From Secundilactobacillus angelensis (GTDB taxonomy: Bacteria; Bacillota; Bacilli; Lactobacillales; Lactobacillaceae), in contig NZ_JAAXLJ010000010.1 in NCBI RefSeq assembly GCF_012641075.1, forward strand, positions 1 through 64,000: 64,000 nucleotides of DNA, written 5' to 3'. Positions within the stretch are counted from its first letter, which is position 1. The number at the start of each line of letters is the position of its first letter. The notes under the pieces are model-generated. The model saw only the letters and a list, made by a program, of their open reading frames with translations, was not told where the DNA came from and did not search any database. This document shows positions 15,987-24,951 of this stretch, one piece after another. The translations under genes were made by a program, and so were the position numbers.

Positions 15987-17462
15987 ATGACACTAAACGA
16001 ACTACTCTCAGCTGCTAAAGATTACCCAGCTGCACCAGTTACTTTAGAATTTCAGCTGCCAGACTTTGACGCTGTAACCTTATTCAACGCCTTAAAAGAC
16101 GCTCAAGAACCTGGCTTTCTATTAACGGGGAAGCCTAAGAAAACCGAAGATGGCTATACCTTCATCGGTTTAGCTCCTAAACAAACTTTCACCTACCGTG
16201 ATGGCGTTCTGACGACCACGGTTGAAGGCGGCGAAAACACCACCAAGAAAACAGCATTAAAACCAATTTTGGAGGGTATTCTCAAGCAGCATCAAACACC
16301 CAGGATTCCTGGCTTACCCCCATTTACGGGTGGTTTAATTGGCTACTTCAGTTACGATTATGCCAAATACGCTACCACTGCGCTTAAACAGCAGGTAGCT
16401 GACCCAATGAGTCTGGATGACGCAGATCTGCTGCTGATAGACCGTGTCATTGCCTACAACCATCGCCAGCAAAAGGTCACCATCAGCCAGATCATTCCGA
16501 CTGACGAACTGAAAGAACGCTACGATACTGTTATTTCGGAGTTAAAAAAACTGCAGCAAGTCATTATTAACGCTCAGCCAAAACCACTCCCACGATTTGC
16601 ACTGACTCAACCATTTCATTTTCAGTTCAGCCTTTCAGAATTTTCTGAACGCGTCGCAGTTGCCCAAAAACACATCGTGGACGGTGACATTTTCCAACTT
16701 ATTTTCTCAAATCCACAACAAGCTTCTATGAGTGGCTCCTTGCTGGGCGTGGCGCCAACGCTGTTTAAGGATAGTCCCAGCCCCTACCAGTTCTACTTCC
16801 ACCATCGCGACTTTGAAACATTGGGTGCATCACCGGAAACGCTGATCACCAAGCGTGGCAACACCCTGTTCACCTATCCGTTAGCTGGTACTCGCCGGCG
16901 TGGCGCTACTAAAGAAGAGGACGATAAGTTTGCCCACGAACTGCAGACTTCCGAGAAGGAAAAATCCGAACATAACATGCTGATTGATTTAGGCCGGAAT
17001 GACTTAGGCGTCGTGAGTCAGTTTGGTTCGGTTAAGGTTACTAAGACCCGTAACCTGCTGAAGTTCGCTAACGTCATGCATCTAGGCTCAACGGTGGAAA
17101 GTACCGCTGACCCGAAAGCATCCGCCATGGACATCGTCAATGCAGTCCTACCTGCCGGCACCCTATCAGGTGCGCCGAAGATATCCGCCATGCAGATCAT
17201 TGCCAAACTGGAAAATCGTAAACGCGGCGTCTACGGCGGCTGCCTAGGTTACCTGGATTTCAGCGGTGATTTGGACCTTTGCATTGGTATCCGGCTGACC
17301 TACCGAAAGGGTGATCAAATCGTGGTGCATTCCGGCGCCGGCATCGTCGCCGACAGCATCGCCAAATACGAATATCAAGAATTTAATAACAAGGCCCGCG
17401 CAGTGGTTAACGCAATTAACACAGCAGATCAAGGAGGCGTCGCACATGCTTTATCTAATTGA
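15987..17462 (+). CDS. trpE: Anthranilate synthase component I
   Basis: Chorismate-using large subunit of anthranilate synthase, 491 aa, first step of tryptophan synthesis. The chorismate-binding domain shows GLIGYFSYDYAKY, SPETLI, PLAGTRRRG, SEKEKSEHNMLIDLGRNDLG and PAGTLSGAPK. The N-terminal feedback site normally reads LLES; here residues 45-48 are LLTG, so sensitivity to tryptophan may differ. ATG at 15987 follows TTGGAGGAAAA; the longer frame from 15945 overlaps the short leader ORF. The last codons overlap trpG by 17 bp, suggesting coupled translation of the two subunits. Confidence 0.96.
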   Translation: MTLNELLSAAKDYPAAPVTLEFQLPDFDAVTLFNALKDAQEPGFLLTGKPKKTEDGYTFIGLAPKQTFTYRDGVLTTTVEGGENTTKKTALKPILEGILKQHQTPRIPGLPPFTGGLIGYFSYDYAKYATTALKQQVADPMSLDDADLLLIDRVIAYNHRQQKVTISQIIPTDELKERYDTVISELKKLQQVIINAQPKPLPRFALTQPFHFQFSLSEFSERVAVAQKHIVDGDIFQLIFSNPQQASMSGSLLGVAPTLFKDSPSPYQFYFHHRDFETLGASPETLITKRGNTLFTYPLAGTRRRGATKEEDDKFAHELQTSEKEKSEHNMLIDLGRNDLGVVSQFGSVKVTKTRNLLKFANVMHLGSTVESTADPKASAMDIVNAVLPAGTLSGAPKISAMQIIAKLENRKRGVYGGCLGYLDFSGDLDLCIGIRLTYRKGDQIVVHSGAGIVADSIAKYEYQEFNNKARAVVNAINTADQGGVAHALSN

Positions 17463-18054
17463 TAATTACGATAGTTTCACCTATAACTTGTATCAACTTA
17501 TCGGCACGCTTAGTGAAGAACCCATCACCGTGGTTAAAAATGATGAACTCACCGCTGATGAACTATTAGCCAAACATCCAACGGGAATCATCCTTTCCCC
17601 AGGGCCCGGTCGCCCAGAAGACGCCGGTAACATGATGCAGATTCTTCGTGTCTTTATTGGCCGGGTACCAATCCTCGGCGTTTGTCTAGGTCACCAAGCC
17701 ATTGGTGAAGCCTATGGTGCTCAAGTAGTTCATGCACCGAAGCTGATGCACGGCAAGCCATCGTTGATGACACAAAGAGGTCACGCTGCTATGTTCAAGG
17801 ATTGTCCAAATGAATTTGAAGCCGCCAGATACCACTCGCTGGTGATTGAACCGTCAACCATGCCCGAAGATTTAACCGTAACAGCAACGGCTGATGACGG
17901 CACGATTCAAGCAGTGACTGACGAGGCTAATCAAGTTTACGGCGTTCAGTTTCACCCTGAATCCATCATGACTGATGGCAATGTCGGCCAACAAATTATT
18001 AAAAATTATCTTGCACAAATCCATGTCGCAATCGCACTGGGTAAGCTTGCATGA
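17446..18054 (+). CDS. trpG: Anthranilate synthase component II (glutamine amidotransferase)
   Basis: Class I glutamine amidotransferase of 202 aa that supplies ammonia to TrpE. Starts MLYLIDNYDSFTYN. The catalytic Cys is in VCLGHQAIGEAYG and the His-Glu pair in VQFHPESIMTDG. The ATG at 17446 follows AAGGAGG by 8 nt and overlaps the trpE end. A promoter and T-box, not a direct junction, separate it from trpD, so trpEG is a distinct unit. It might also serve 4-amino-4-deoxychorismate synthesis, but no pabA partner is seen nearby. Confidence 0.95.
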   Translation: MLYLIDNYDSFTYNLYQLIGTLSEEPITVVKNDELTADELLAKHPTGIILSPGPGRPEDAGNMMQILRVFIGRVPILGVCLGHQAIGEAYGAQVVHAPKLMHGKPSLMTQRGHAAMFKDCPNEFEAARYHSLVIEPSTMPEDLTVTATADDGTIQAVTDEANQVYGVQFHPESIMTDGNVGQQIIKNYLAQIHVAIALGKLA

Positions 18055-18075
18055 AATTAAATTTAGAAAAAAGTA

Positions 18076-18104
18076 TTGACAATATTTTCATAAAGTTTTA
18101 ATCT
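18076..18104 (+). promoter_or_regulatory. Second trp promoter (before trpD)
   Basis: TTGACA (18076-18081), 17-bp spacer, TAATCT (18099-18104), between trpG and the second T-box. It gives trpDCFBA its own start in addition to any read-through from trpEG. Confidence 0.75.
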
Positions 18105-18127
18105 TATGTCAATCAAATAAATTCGCT

Positions 18128-18425
18128 CATACAAACCAATGATGTGGAGATCAAGATTATCGTGCACGTAAAGAGAGTCGCCGGAGCTGAGAGTGCGACC
18201 GAACGCAGGTAATTAAATGGACCACAGAGGGTTCCTCTGAAAGATTACTTGAGTACGAGGAAACGTACAGACATACGTCAGTTGTCGGAAATGTGATTAC
18301 GCATTTCGCTAAGGGTGATGCGAGGGAGCAGTCCCTGCATCAAATTAAGGTGGCACCGCGGAATTTAAACTCCGTCCTTAACAAAACGCTATTTATAGCG
18401 CGAATGTTATGGGCGGAGTTTTTGT
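18128..18425 (+). promoter_or_regulatory. T-box riboswitch, tRNA-Trp type (copy 2, before trpD)
   Basis: Gap-free duplicate of the leader at 15580: by eye about a dozen substitutions in roughly 315 bp. The T-box AAGGTGGCACCGCG is at 18347-18360, the TGG specifier region TTAAATGGACCACAG and the terminator arms AACTCCGTCC / GGGCGGAGTTTTT are unchanged. Differences fall mostly in stem I and linker positions. Confidence 0.93.
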
Positions 18426-18446
18426 ATTCCAAAGGAGATCTTAATC

Positions 18447-18518
18447 ATGACAAATTTAAATCAGAAACGATGGCAAAGCCTCTCAGCTGAATCAACTCAA
18501 TTGATGAACACGAACTGA
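18447..18518 (+). CDS. Short ORF after T-box 2 (23 aa, one Trp codon)
   Basis: ATG at 18447 after AAAGGAG, 23 residues including NQKRWQSL, stop 22 nt before the trpD ATG. It corresponds to the short frame after T-box 1, sharing the QKRWQ core although flanking residues differ. Role unknown; a Trp-codon leader peptide is one option, a decayed duplicate another. Confidence 0.4.
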   Translation: MTNLNQKRWQSLSAESTQLMNTN

Positions 18519-18540
18519 CAATAAACTGGAGGAATTTACC

Positions 18541-19569
18541 ATGACAATGACAATTGAAAACGCAATTACTAAAGTAGCAGGCCGTACCGATTTAACCTTT
18601 GACGAAATGAACGACGTGATGAACGAGATCATGGATGGCAAAGCTAATGACATTCAAATTTCAAGTTTACTGACCGCTTTAACAGTCAAGCACGAGACCG
18701 TGCAAGAAATTGCCGGTGCTGCTAATTCAATGAGAGATCACGCTTTAACCTTTAAAGCCGGGGAGCCGGTTCTTGAAATCGTCGGTACTGGTGGTGATCA
18801 CGCCAACTCATTTAACATTTCAACCACTTCATCATTAGTTGCGGCAGCTGCTGGCACGCCAGTTGCTAAGCACGGTAACCGGGCCGCTTCATCCAAGAGC
18901 GGTGCCGCTGATGTGCTTGAAGCCTTAGGTGTGAACATCAACGTCACACCAGAAGCCAGTGAAGATATCTTAAATCAAATCGGCATCTGCTTCTTATTCG
19001 CACAGGAATATCACAAGGCCATGCGCTTTGTGGCTCCCGTTCGTAAAACACTGGGTATTCGAACCTTATTCAACGTCCTTGGACCATTAGCCAACCCAGC
19101 TCATGCAGGAATGCAGCTACTAGGTGTCTATGATGATGAGCTTCTAGAACCAATGGCACACGTACTTCATGAGTTAGGTGTTAAAAATGCTTTAGTTATT
19201 CATGGTACTGATGGTTTAGATGAAGCTTCCATTTCCGCACCAACCCATGTCGTTGAAGTTCGTGGTGATGACTTTAAGTCGTACACCATCACACCAGAAC
19301 AATTTGGCTTGAAGCGGGCTAAGAAGGAAGACATTGTTGGCGGCACACCTGCGGATAATGCTCAAATCACCCGCGACGTTCTGGCTGGCAAGCCAGGTCC
19401 GAAGCGCGATATCGTTCTTTTGAACGCCGGCTTGGCACTCTACACTGCTCATCCAGAATTAACCATGGAAGGTGCTGTTAAGAAGGCTGCTGAAGTCATT
19501 GACAGCGGTGCTGCTGAGAAGAAGCTGAACGAATTAATCGACCTTACGAAGGGAGCACAAGTAGCATGA
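18541..19569 (+). CDS. trpD: Anthranilate phosphoribosyltransferase
   Basis: Transfers phosphoribose from PRPP to anthranilate; 342 aa. The PRPP-binding region [19 protein letters not shown] and the anthranilate-site [19 protein letters not shown] are intact, as is [17 protein letters not shown] at 18541 follows TGGAGG; a second ATG two codons later is possible. First gene of trpDCFBA. Its TGA overlaps the trpC ATG in ATGA. Confidence 0.97.
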   Translation: MTMTIENAITKVAGRTDLTFDEMNDVMNEIMDGKANDIQISSLLTALTVKHETVQEIAGAANSMRDHALTFKAGEPVLEIVGTGGDHANSFNISTTSSLVAAAAGTPVAKHGNRAASSKSGAADVLEALGVNINVTPEASEDILNQIGICFLFAQEYHKAMRFVAPVRKTLGIRTLFNVLGPLANPAHAGMQLLGVYDDELLEPMAHVLHELGVKNALVIHGTDGLDEASISAPTHVVEVRGDDFKSYTITPEQFGLKRAKKEDIVGGTPADNAQITRDVLAGKPGPKRDIVLLNAGLALYTAHPELTMEGAVKKAAEVIDSGAAEKKLNELIDLTKGAQVA

Positions 19570-20345
19570 TTCTAGACGACCTTGTGGCAGCCACAAAACG
19601 CCGCCTCCAACGTGAAAAAGCCATTATCTCAGTTGACGACATGAAAACTAAAGCCGCCGCAGTGCCGACTAAGGATCCACAAGCGGTTTACGACCGCTTC
19701 AATGCTCCTGGCATTCACTTGATTGGTGAAGTTAAAAAAGCTTCCCCTTCAAAGGGATTAATTGCTGACCAGTTCCCCTACTTAGAGATTGCCGAAGATT
19801 ATGACCGACACGGTGTCAGCGCCATTTCAGTGCTCACCGAACCCGATTACTTTAAGGGTGACATTCACTACCTGCAAGAAATTGCAGCCAACGTCAGTGT
19901 TCCCGTTCTGCGAAAAGATTTCGTTATTGATCCGTACATGCTCTATCAAGCTAAAGCAGCAGGCGCAAGTATCGTACTATTAATAGTAGCAATTCTCAGT
20001 GATCAGCAGCTGAAAGACTACTTTAAACTAGCCCACGAACTTGGATTAGCCGCTTTAGTTGAAGCTCACGATGAACAGGAACTGCAACGTGCTGTAGATG
20101 TAGGCGCTAAATTGATTGGGGTCAATAACCGCGACCTTAGAACCTTTGATGTATCACTGAATAACAGCATCAAGCTACGTAAACTGGTTCCTAATAACAT
20201 TGCCTTCGTTGCCGAAAGCGGGATTCATACCCGAGACGACGTGAAGGTCATGGAAGAAAACCATATGAACGGTATCTTGATCGGTGAAGCCTTGATGACC
20301 GCACCCGATAAAGCTGAAAAAATTACGCAATTGTTGGGAGTGTGA
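19566..20345 (+). CDS. trpC: Indole-3-glycerol phosphate synthase
   Basis: Ring closure of carboxyphenylamino-deoxyribulose phosphate to indole-glycerol phosphate; 259 aa TIM barrel. Key motifs are [13 protein letters not shown] (catalytic Lys and phosphate site), [43 protein letters not shown] and ESGI. It overlaps trpD by 4 bp (ATGA), so translation is likely coupled. A separate monofunctional enzyme, not fused to trpF. Confidence 0.97.
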   Translation: MILDDLVAATKRRLQREKAIISVDDMKTKAAAVPTKDPQAVYDRFNAPGIHLIGEVKKASPSKGLIADQFPYLEIAEDYDRHGVSAISVLTEPDYFKGDIHYLQEIAANVSVPVLRKDFVIDPYMLYQAKAAGASIVLLIVAILSDQQLKDYFKLAHELGLAALVEAHDEQELQRAVDVGAKLIGVNNRDLRTFDVSLNNSIKLRKLVPNNIAFVAESGIHTRDDVKVMEENHMNGILIGEALMTAPDKAEKITQLLGV

Positions 20346-20349
20346 TGAC

Positions 20350-20928
20350 ATGACGCAAATCAAAATCTGTGGATTAATGCGAGAACAAGATACGCAGGTC
20401 GTTAATGAAGTGCACCCGGATTTCGCTGGTTTTGTATTTGCGAAAAGTCGTCGCCAAATCTCACTGCCAACTGCTTTAAAATTCCGGCAACTGCTCGATC
20501 CGTCAATTCCAACCGCTGGCGTGTTCGTTAATGAACCATTAGAGAATATGTTAAAAATCTATCACAGCGGCGCGATTCAAATCGTCCAGCTTCACGGCAA
20601 TGAATCTGAAGAAACGGTCAAGGCGCTTAAAGCTGCTGGGGCTACCGTCTTTCAAGTTTTCAAACCAAATGCCAAAATTACCCCCACTACAGCCGATTAC
20701 GTCATGCTGGATAGTGGGAATGGTTCAGGGGTCGCATTGGACTGGACGCGAGTACCAAATGCACCCCACCCGTTTATCCTGGCTGGCGGGCTGACACCAG
20801 ATAATGTCACGACTGCCATTAACACTGTTCACCCAGACGTGATCGACGTTTCCAGCGGTGTTGAAACCAACGGCCAAAAAGATCCCGATAAGATTCGTGC
20901 AATCGTTGCAACTACTCATGCTAATTAA
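20350..20928 (+). CDS. trpF: Phosphoribosylanthranilate isomerase
   Basis: Amadori isomerisation of phosphoribosyl-anthranilate; 192 aa. Begins [10 protein letters not shown] with the catalytic Cys, then [32 protein letters not shown] and [10 protein letters not shown] followed by [10 protein letters not shown]. Slightly short compared with the usual 200-210 aa but all motifs are present. Starts 4 bp after trpC. Its stop TAA overlaps an ATG (20928) that is an alternative trpB start. Confidence 0.96.
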   Translation: MTQIKICGLMREQDTQVVNEVHPDFAGFVFAKSRRQISLPTALKFRQLLDPSIPTAGVFVNEPLENMLKIYHSGAIQIVQLHGNESEETVKALKAAGATVFQVFKPNAKITPTTADYVMLDSGNGSGVALDWTRVPNAPHPFILAGGLTPDNVTTAINTVHPDVIDVSSGVETNGQKDPDKIRAIVATTHAN

Positions 20929-20945
20929 TGAAAGGAAACCTATCA

Positions 20946-22160
20946 ATGACTGAACTTAATTTGGAACTTAACAAAAATATCTCCGGACGCTACGGCGAAT
21001 ACGGTGGCCAATATATTCCTGAAACTTTAATGAACGAACTGGATCGTATGACTAAAGCTTACGAGCATTACAAGAACGATCCAGAATTCAAAACCGAACT
21101 CCATGATCTGTTGGTGGACTACGCTAACCGTCCTTCACTGCTGTACTATGCGGAACGCATGACCAAAGACCTTGGTGGTGCTCAAATCTATTTGAAGCGT
21201 GAAGACCTCAACCATACCGGTGCCCATAAAATTAATAACGTGATTGGCCAAGCTTTACTGGCAAAGCACATGGGTAAAACTCGTTTGATTGCTGAAACCG
21301 GTGCTGGCCAACACGGTGTGGCTACTGCCACCATTGCCGCTTACTTCGGTATGGAATGTGAAATTTTCATGGGTAAGGAAGATACTGACCGTCAACGGCT
21401 AAATGTCTACCGGATGGAATTGTTAGGTGCCAAAGTACACCCCGTTACCAGCGGTTCAATGGTCTTGAAAGATGCTATCAACGCGGCACTGCAAGACTGG
21501 ACTAAACGGGTGGATGACACCTTCTATCTCATGGGTTCAGCCACCGGTCCACATCCTTATCCATTAATGGTTCGGGATTTCCAATCAGTAATTAGTCAGG
21601 AATCAAAGAAACAACTCAAAGAAAAAACTGGCAAATTACCAGATATGGTAGTCGCCTGCGTCGGCGGCGGTTCAAACGCCATTGGTTCATTTGCCAATTA
21701 CATTGACGATCCAAGCGTTCAATTAGTCGGTGCTGAAGCTGCTGGTAAGGGTGTTGAAACTGAACTTACCGCCGCCACTGTTGAACGGGGCTCCGATGGT
21801 ATTTTCCACGGGATGAAGTCCATGTTCCTGCAAAACAAGACTGGTCAAATCAACCCAGTGTACTCAATTTCAGCTGGTCTTGATTACCCAGGTGTGGGTC
21901 CCGAACATGCCTACCTGGCTAAGACTGGTCGTGCTCAATACGTCGGCATTACTGATGATGAAGCCGTTCAGGCCTTCGAATACATCGCCAAAACAGAAGG
22001 TATCGTGGCTGCTATCGAAAGCTGCCATGCCGTTGCCTACGTTGAAAAAATTGCACCAAAGATGCGTAAAGATCAAATCATTGTCTGCACCCTCTCAGGT
22101 CGGGGCGACAAAGACGTCGCATCAATTGCTAAATACAGAGGAGTGGATATCGATGAGTAA
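20946..22160 (+). CDS. trpB: Tryptophan synthase beta chain
   Basis: PLP enzyme joining indole and serine; 404 aa. The PLP lysine is in [16 protein letters not shown]; the phosphate loop is [27 protein letters not shown] is the usual N-terminus. I prefer ATG at 20946 after AAAGGAAAC; an ATG at 20928 overlapping the trpF stop would add six residues. The C-terminal end overlaps trpA by 8 bp, consistent with the alpha-beta complex. Confidence 0.97.
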   Translation: MTELNLELNKNISGRYGEYGGQYIPETLMNELDRMTKAYEHYKNDPEFKTELHDLLVDYANRPSLLYYAERMTKDLGGAQIYLKREDLNHTGAHKINNVIGQALLAKHMGKTRLIAETGAGQHGVATATIAAYFGMECEIFMGKEDTDRQRLNVYRMELLGAKVHPVTSGSMVLKDAINAALQDWTKRVDDTFYLMGSATGPHPYPLMVRDFQSVISQESKKQLKEKTGKLPDMVVACVGGGSNAIGSFANYIDDPSVQLVGAEAAGKGVETELTAATVERGSDGIFHGMKSMFLQNKTGQINPVYSISAGLDYPGVGPEHAYLAKTGRAQYVGITDDEAVQAFEYIAKTEGIVAAIESCHAVAYVEKIAPKMRKDQIIVCTLSGRGDKDVASIAKYRGVDIDE

Positions 22161-22944
22161 ATTAACTGATGCCTTTAAAAACCAAAAAGCTTTCATCCCG
22201 TTCGTTGCTGCTAACGACCCGGACTTTGAAGGAACCGTCAACAACGTGGTGGCACTAGCTAAAGGCGGTGCGGATATTGTTGAACTTGGGATTCCCTTCT
22301 CCGACCCAATCGCTGATGGACCAGTGATTCAAGCGGCTGATTTACGGGCTTTAAAAGCGGATCCTGATCTGCCAATGGACACCATTTTCGACATGGTCAA
22401 GGAAATTCGCAAACAGACTGATGTCCCACTAGCGTTTCTGACTTATTTAAATATCGTCTTTCAGTATGGTTATGAAGCCTTTACAGCACGCTGTGAGGAA
22501 CTCGGCATCTACGGATTAGTCATTCCAGATATGCCACTGGAAGAACGTGGTGAACTGGCACCCATTGCAGAAAAACACAACGTTGATCTAATCCCGTTAG
22601 TCACCCCAATCTCTGCCGACCGGATTGAAAAGATTGCTGCCGCAGCCACTGGTTTCATCTACGTGGTTTCTTCACTGGGTGTTACCGGTGAACGAAGTGA
22701 ATTCGCCAACGGTTTAGCTGATTTAGTTAACCGGATCCGTAAAGTTACTGACGTCCCAACCGCCATTGGTTTTGGGATTCATACCCCTGAACAAGCCACC
22801 GAAATGGCACAAATTGCTGACGGTGCCATCGTTGGTAGTGCCTGTGTCAACATCGTGGCCGAATACGGTCACCAAGCACCAGCAAAATTAACGGATTATA
22901 CCAAACAAATGAAAGCAGCTGTTAATGCTAATCCTGTGAGATAA
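22153..22944 (+). CDS. trpA: Tryptophan synthase alpha chain
   Basis: Cleaves indole-glycerol phosphate to indole and glyceraldehyde-3-phosphate; 263 aa TIM barrel. The catalytic residues lie in [28 protein letters not shown] and [12 protein letters not shown] are typical. The ATG at 22153 follows GAGGAG within the end of trpB. Last gene of the trp block; no strong T-tailed terminator directly follows, only a hairpin at 22993-23035. Confidence 0.97.
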   Translation: MSKLTDAFKNQKAFIPFVAANDPDFEGTVNNVVALAKGGADIVELGIPFSDPIADGPVIQAADLRALKADPDLPMDTIFDMVKEIRKQTDVPLAFLTYLNIVFQYGYEAFTARCEELGIYGLVIPDMPLEERGELAPIAEKHNVDLIPLVTPISADRIEKIAAAATGFIYVVSSLGVTGERSEFANGLADLVNRIRKVTDVPTAIGFGIHTPEQATEMAQIADGAIVGSACVNIVAEYGHQAPAKLTDYTKQMKAAVNANPVR

Positions 22945-23341
22945 GGACAACTGTTTGGTAACATAACTCGGTAAATTCCAAAATATAACACTCAACAGCG
23001 TCATTTCGATGATTTTTATCGGGGTGGCGCTGTTGGCCTACTTTCAAGTATTTGGCAACGGTGCAATCAAGAAACCGAGTGAAAGTCTCAGCAATATTGA
23101 GTTACTTCACAACATCTTTGTTATAATAGACGTATTGGAAGAAGTGTTGATTCGAAGATACCAACTTAGACTTTTTATCATCTATATTTACTTGATAATC
23201 GCTCAATGTAGACATTTAAAACCATTGCAATACCAACTAATTTAAATTTATTTGTCAAAATCAAGTCTTTATAGTTGTATTTACAAGGTCATGCTGGTAT
23301 TCTACAGTCGAAATATAATTACTTCTGAGGAGGGGGCAGCC
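22945..23341. other. Intergenic region after trpA
   Basis: About 400 bp. It holds a hairpin with an 8-bp perfect stem CAACAGCG / CGCTGTTG (22993-23035) without a T-run, and a promoter-like pair TTGAGT (23098) and TATAAT (23122-23127) reading rightward. An open frame of 78 codons at 23009-23245 has no ribosome site and no family; I do not call it a gene. Confidence 0.5.
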
Positions 23342-23770
23342 ATGAACACAAAAACAACGGCTAGCTTAATTCATCGTATCGCAAGTTTTGAGACGCAGTA
23401 TTTGAACCAAGAGCTTCGTTCGCTAGACCTTAATTCTGATCAAGCCCGAGCCATTAATTTTATTGCCAGTCATCCTAACAGTATGCAGCGTGATATTGCA
23501 CACTACCTTAATCGGCAAGAAGCCAGCGTGACTAACTTATTAAAAGGGTTAGTGCGTCGTAATTTAATTGTGCGGACGATTCCGGTGGAAAACGAGCGAA
23601 CAAAATTACTCTCGTTGACAGAAGCGGGTGCAAACTTAGTTAGTAACATTCAAACGTCATTTTCACAAATGAACGTTCTGCTTGAAGAGTCTCTGTCCGA
23701 CGCAGAAGCCACAAAATTAACCCAGTTACTGAATACCATTCAGAAACAAATTGACGAGAAGCAGCAATAA
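23342..23770 (+). CDS. MarR-family transcriptional regulator
   Basis: Winged-helix repressor of 142 aa. HTH and wing: SNPNSMQRDIAHYLNRQEASVTNLLKGLVRRNLIVRTIPVENERTKLLSLTEAG (shown here in pieces: DIAHYLNRQEASVTNLL and ENERTKLLSLTEAG). ATG at 23342 follows GAGGAGGGGG. Followed by a T-tailed terminator, so it is monocistronic. No partner transporter or enzyme is adjacent, and the ligand is unknown. Confidence 0.85.
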   Translation: MNTKTTASLIHRIASFETQYLNQELRSLDLNSDQARAINFIASHPNSMQRDIAHYLNRQEASVTNLLKGLVRRNLIVRTIPVENERTKLLSLTEAGANLVSNIQTSFSQMNVLLEESLSDAEATKLTQLLNTIQKQIDEKQQ

Positions 23771-23849
23771 TTTTTGTATAGCCGGGGTAACAAGAAGTTT
23801 AAGACAGGAGTGGGCCGGCTGCAATTTACTTGGCCTTATAAGTAAATAC

Positions 23850-23895
23850 CTCTTTATTCCGCTAAATTCGGAATGAAGAGGCATTTTTGTTTTTC
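23850..23895 (+). terminator. Terminator after MarR gene
   Basis: Stem CTCTTTATTCCG / CGGAATGAAGAG with a seven-base loop, followed by GCATTTTTGTTTTTC. The ATG at 23873 lies inside its 3' arm. Confidence 0.85.
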
Positions 23896-23938
23896 AATAT
23901 CGTGTAAACTATGGGTAGTAACAAGGGAGGTATTCGCT

Positions 23939-24601
23939 ATTTCAATAGAGATTAATTGGTTATATCAAACGTTGTTAACCCACATGGGTCCTTCGGGCTG
24001 GTGGCCCGCAGATGATAAACGCGACATCATTGTGGGTGCCATTCTAGTTCAAAATACCGCATGGCAAAACGCTGATGTTGGTTTAAACAATTTAAAACAC
24101 CGCACCAGGTTAGATCCTGAAGCGGTGTTAGCATTAACGCAAACTGAATTAATCGATTTAATTCGGGCCAGTGGCTTTTACCGAAATAAAGCCAAAGCCA
24201 TTCACAGTGTCTTTCAATGGTTCAACGACCGAAGCTGGGATTATGCCGGAATTGCGACCTCAGCCACTCAAGCCGAGCTTCGAAAGCAACTCCTGGCTCT
24301 TCCTGGTGTTGGCCAGGAAACTGCCGATGTTTACTTAGTCTACATCTTTGATTTGCCCACTTTTATCGCTGACTCCTACACTCGCCGCTTGTTCAAGCAC
24401 CTTGGCTACCAGCAAACTGATAGTTATCAGCACCTGAAAAAACAAGTCAGTCTTCCCAGCAACTTTACTGCGGAAATGGCACAGGATTTTCACGGCCAAC
24501 TAGACGAATTCGGCAAGCAGTACCTCCAGCGTGAAGACACATTTGGGGATAGCTTTTTAGCTCAAGAACTATTTGAATATCAACAAACTCAAGAAAGCTA
24601 A
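23939..24601 (+). CDS. HhH-GPD base-excision DNA glycosylase-like protein (endonuclease III type), apparent ATT start
   Basis: DNA repair glycosylase-like protein of about 220 aa. IIVGAILVQNTAWQNADVGLNNL is the conserved first helix set, LPGVGQETADVYLVY the helix-hairpin-helix, and FIADSYTRRLFKHLG carries the catalytic Asp. The four-Cys iron-sulphur cluster loop of standard endonuclease III is absent, as in the shorter 3-methyladenine/Nth-like group. The only strong ribosome site, AAGGGAGG (23923-23930), is followed after 8 nt by ATT; no in-frame ATG, GTG or TTG is near. The in-frame ATG at 23873 sits inside the upstream terminator. The 3' end overlaps the convergent DUF1304 gene by 33 bp. 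Confidence 0.8.
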   Translation: MSIEINWLYQTLLTHMGPSGWWPADDKRDIIVGAILVQNTAWQNADVGLNNLKHRTRLDPEAVLALTQTELIDLIRASGFYRNKAKAIHSVFQWFNDRSWDYAGIATSATQAELRKQLLALPGVGQETADVYLVYIFDLPTFIADSYTRRLFKHLGYQQTDSYQHLKKQVSLPSNFTAEMAQDFHGQLDEFGKQYLQREDTFGDSFLAQELFEYQQTQES

Positions 24602-24940
24602 TAGACCAGGTATCCCTTGCGTCCAGGCAATCTGCCGGTTAACTGTTAAGCCACCAAAGATACCGGCAATGAATACAAATCCGGTAAACACGAGACATCC
24701 GGCTACCACGGCATTGGCAGGCAAGCCAAAGCGCATGAATAACAAGCCAACGCCAACAAACCCGTTATATAGACCAATATTGGCCATAGTCGACTTGGTT
24801 TCTGGCCGATGCTGATACTCTGCTGACATTCCAAAGGCTTTTTGAGCTGTAGCCGTCTGGGACCCAAACATTTCTAAACACAAGATCAGTAAGGCTTCTA
24901 CTGCAACGATTAAAACTAAGATCGTACTAATGACTGACAT
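24569..24940 (-). CDS. DUF1304 small membrane protein
   Basis: Membrane protein of 123 aa with four hydrophobic segments. It fits DUF1304: N-terminal hydrophobic helix with VEALLILCLEMFGS, then NIGLYNGFVGVGLL, FTGFVFIAGIFGG and a final QGIPGLLAFLSLL. Family function unknown. The last 33 bp overlap the 3' end of the opposing glycosylase-like gene, with no terminator between. Confidence 0.85.
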   Translation of the reverse strand: MSVISTILVLIVAVEALLILCLEMFGSQTATAQKAFGMSAEYQHRPETKSTMANIGLYNGFVGVGLLFMRFGLPANAVVAGCLVFTGFVFIAGIFGGLTVNRQIAWTQGIPGLLAFLSLLIFK

Positions 24941-24951
24941 GCGACTACCCC

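Noticed and set aside
23009-23245. 78-codon frame between trpA and the MarR gene
   Set aside because: No ribosome site, no family, composition like non-coding AT-rich DNA.
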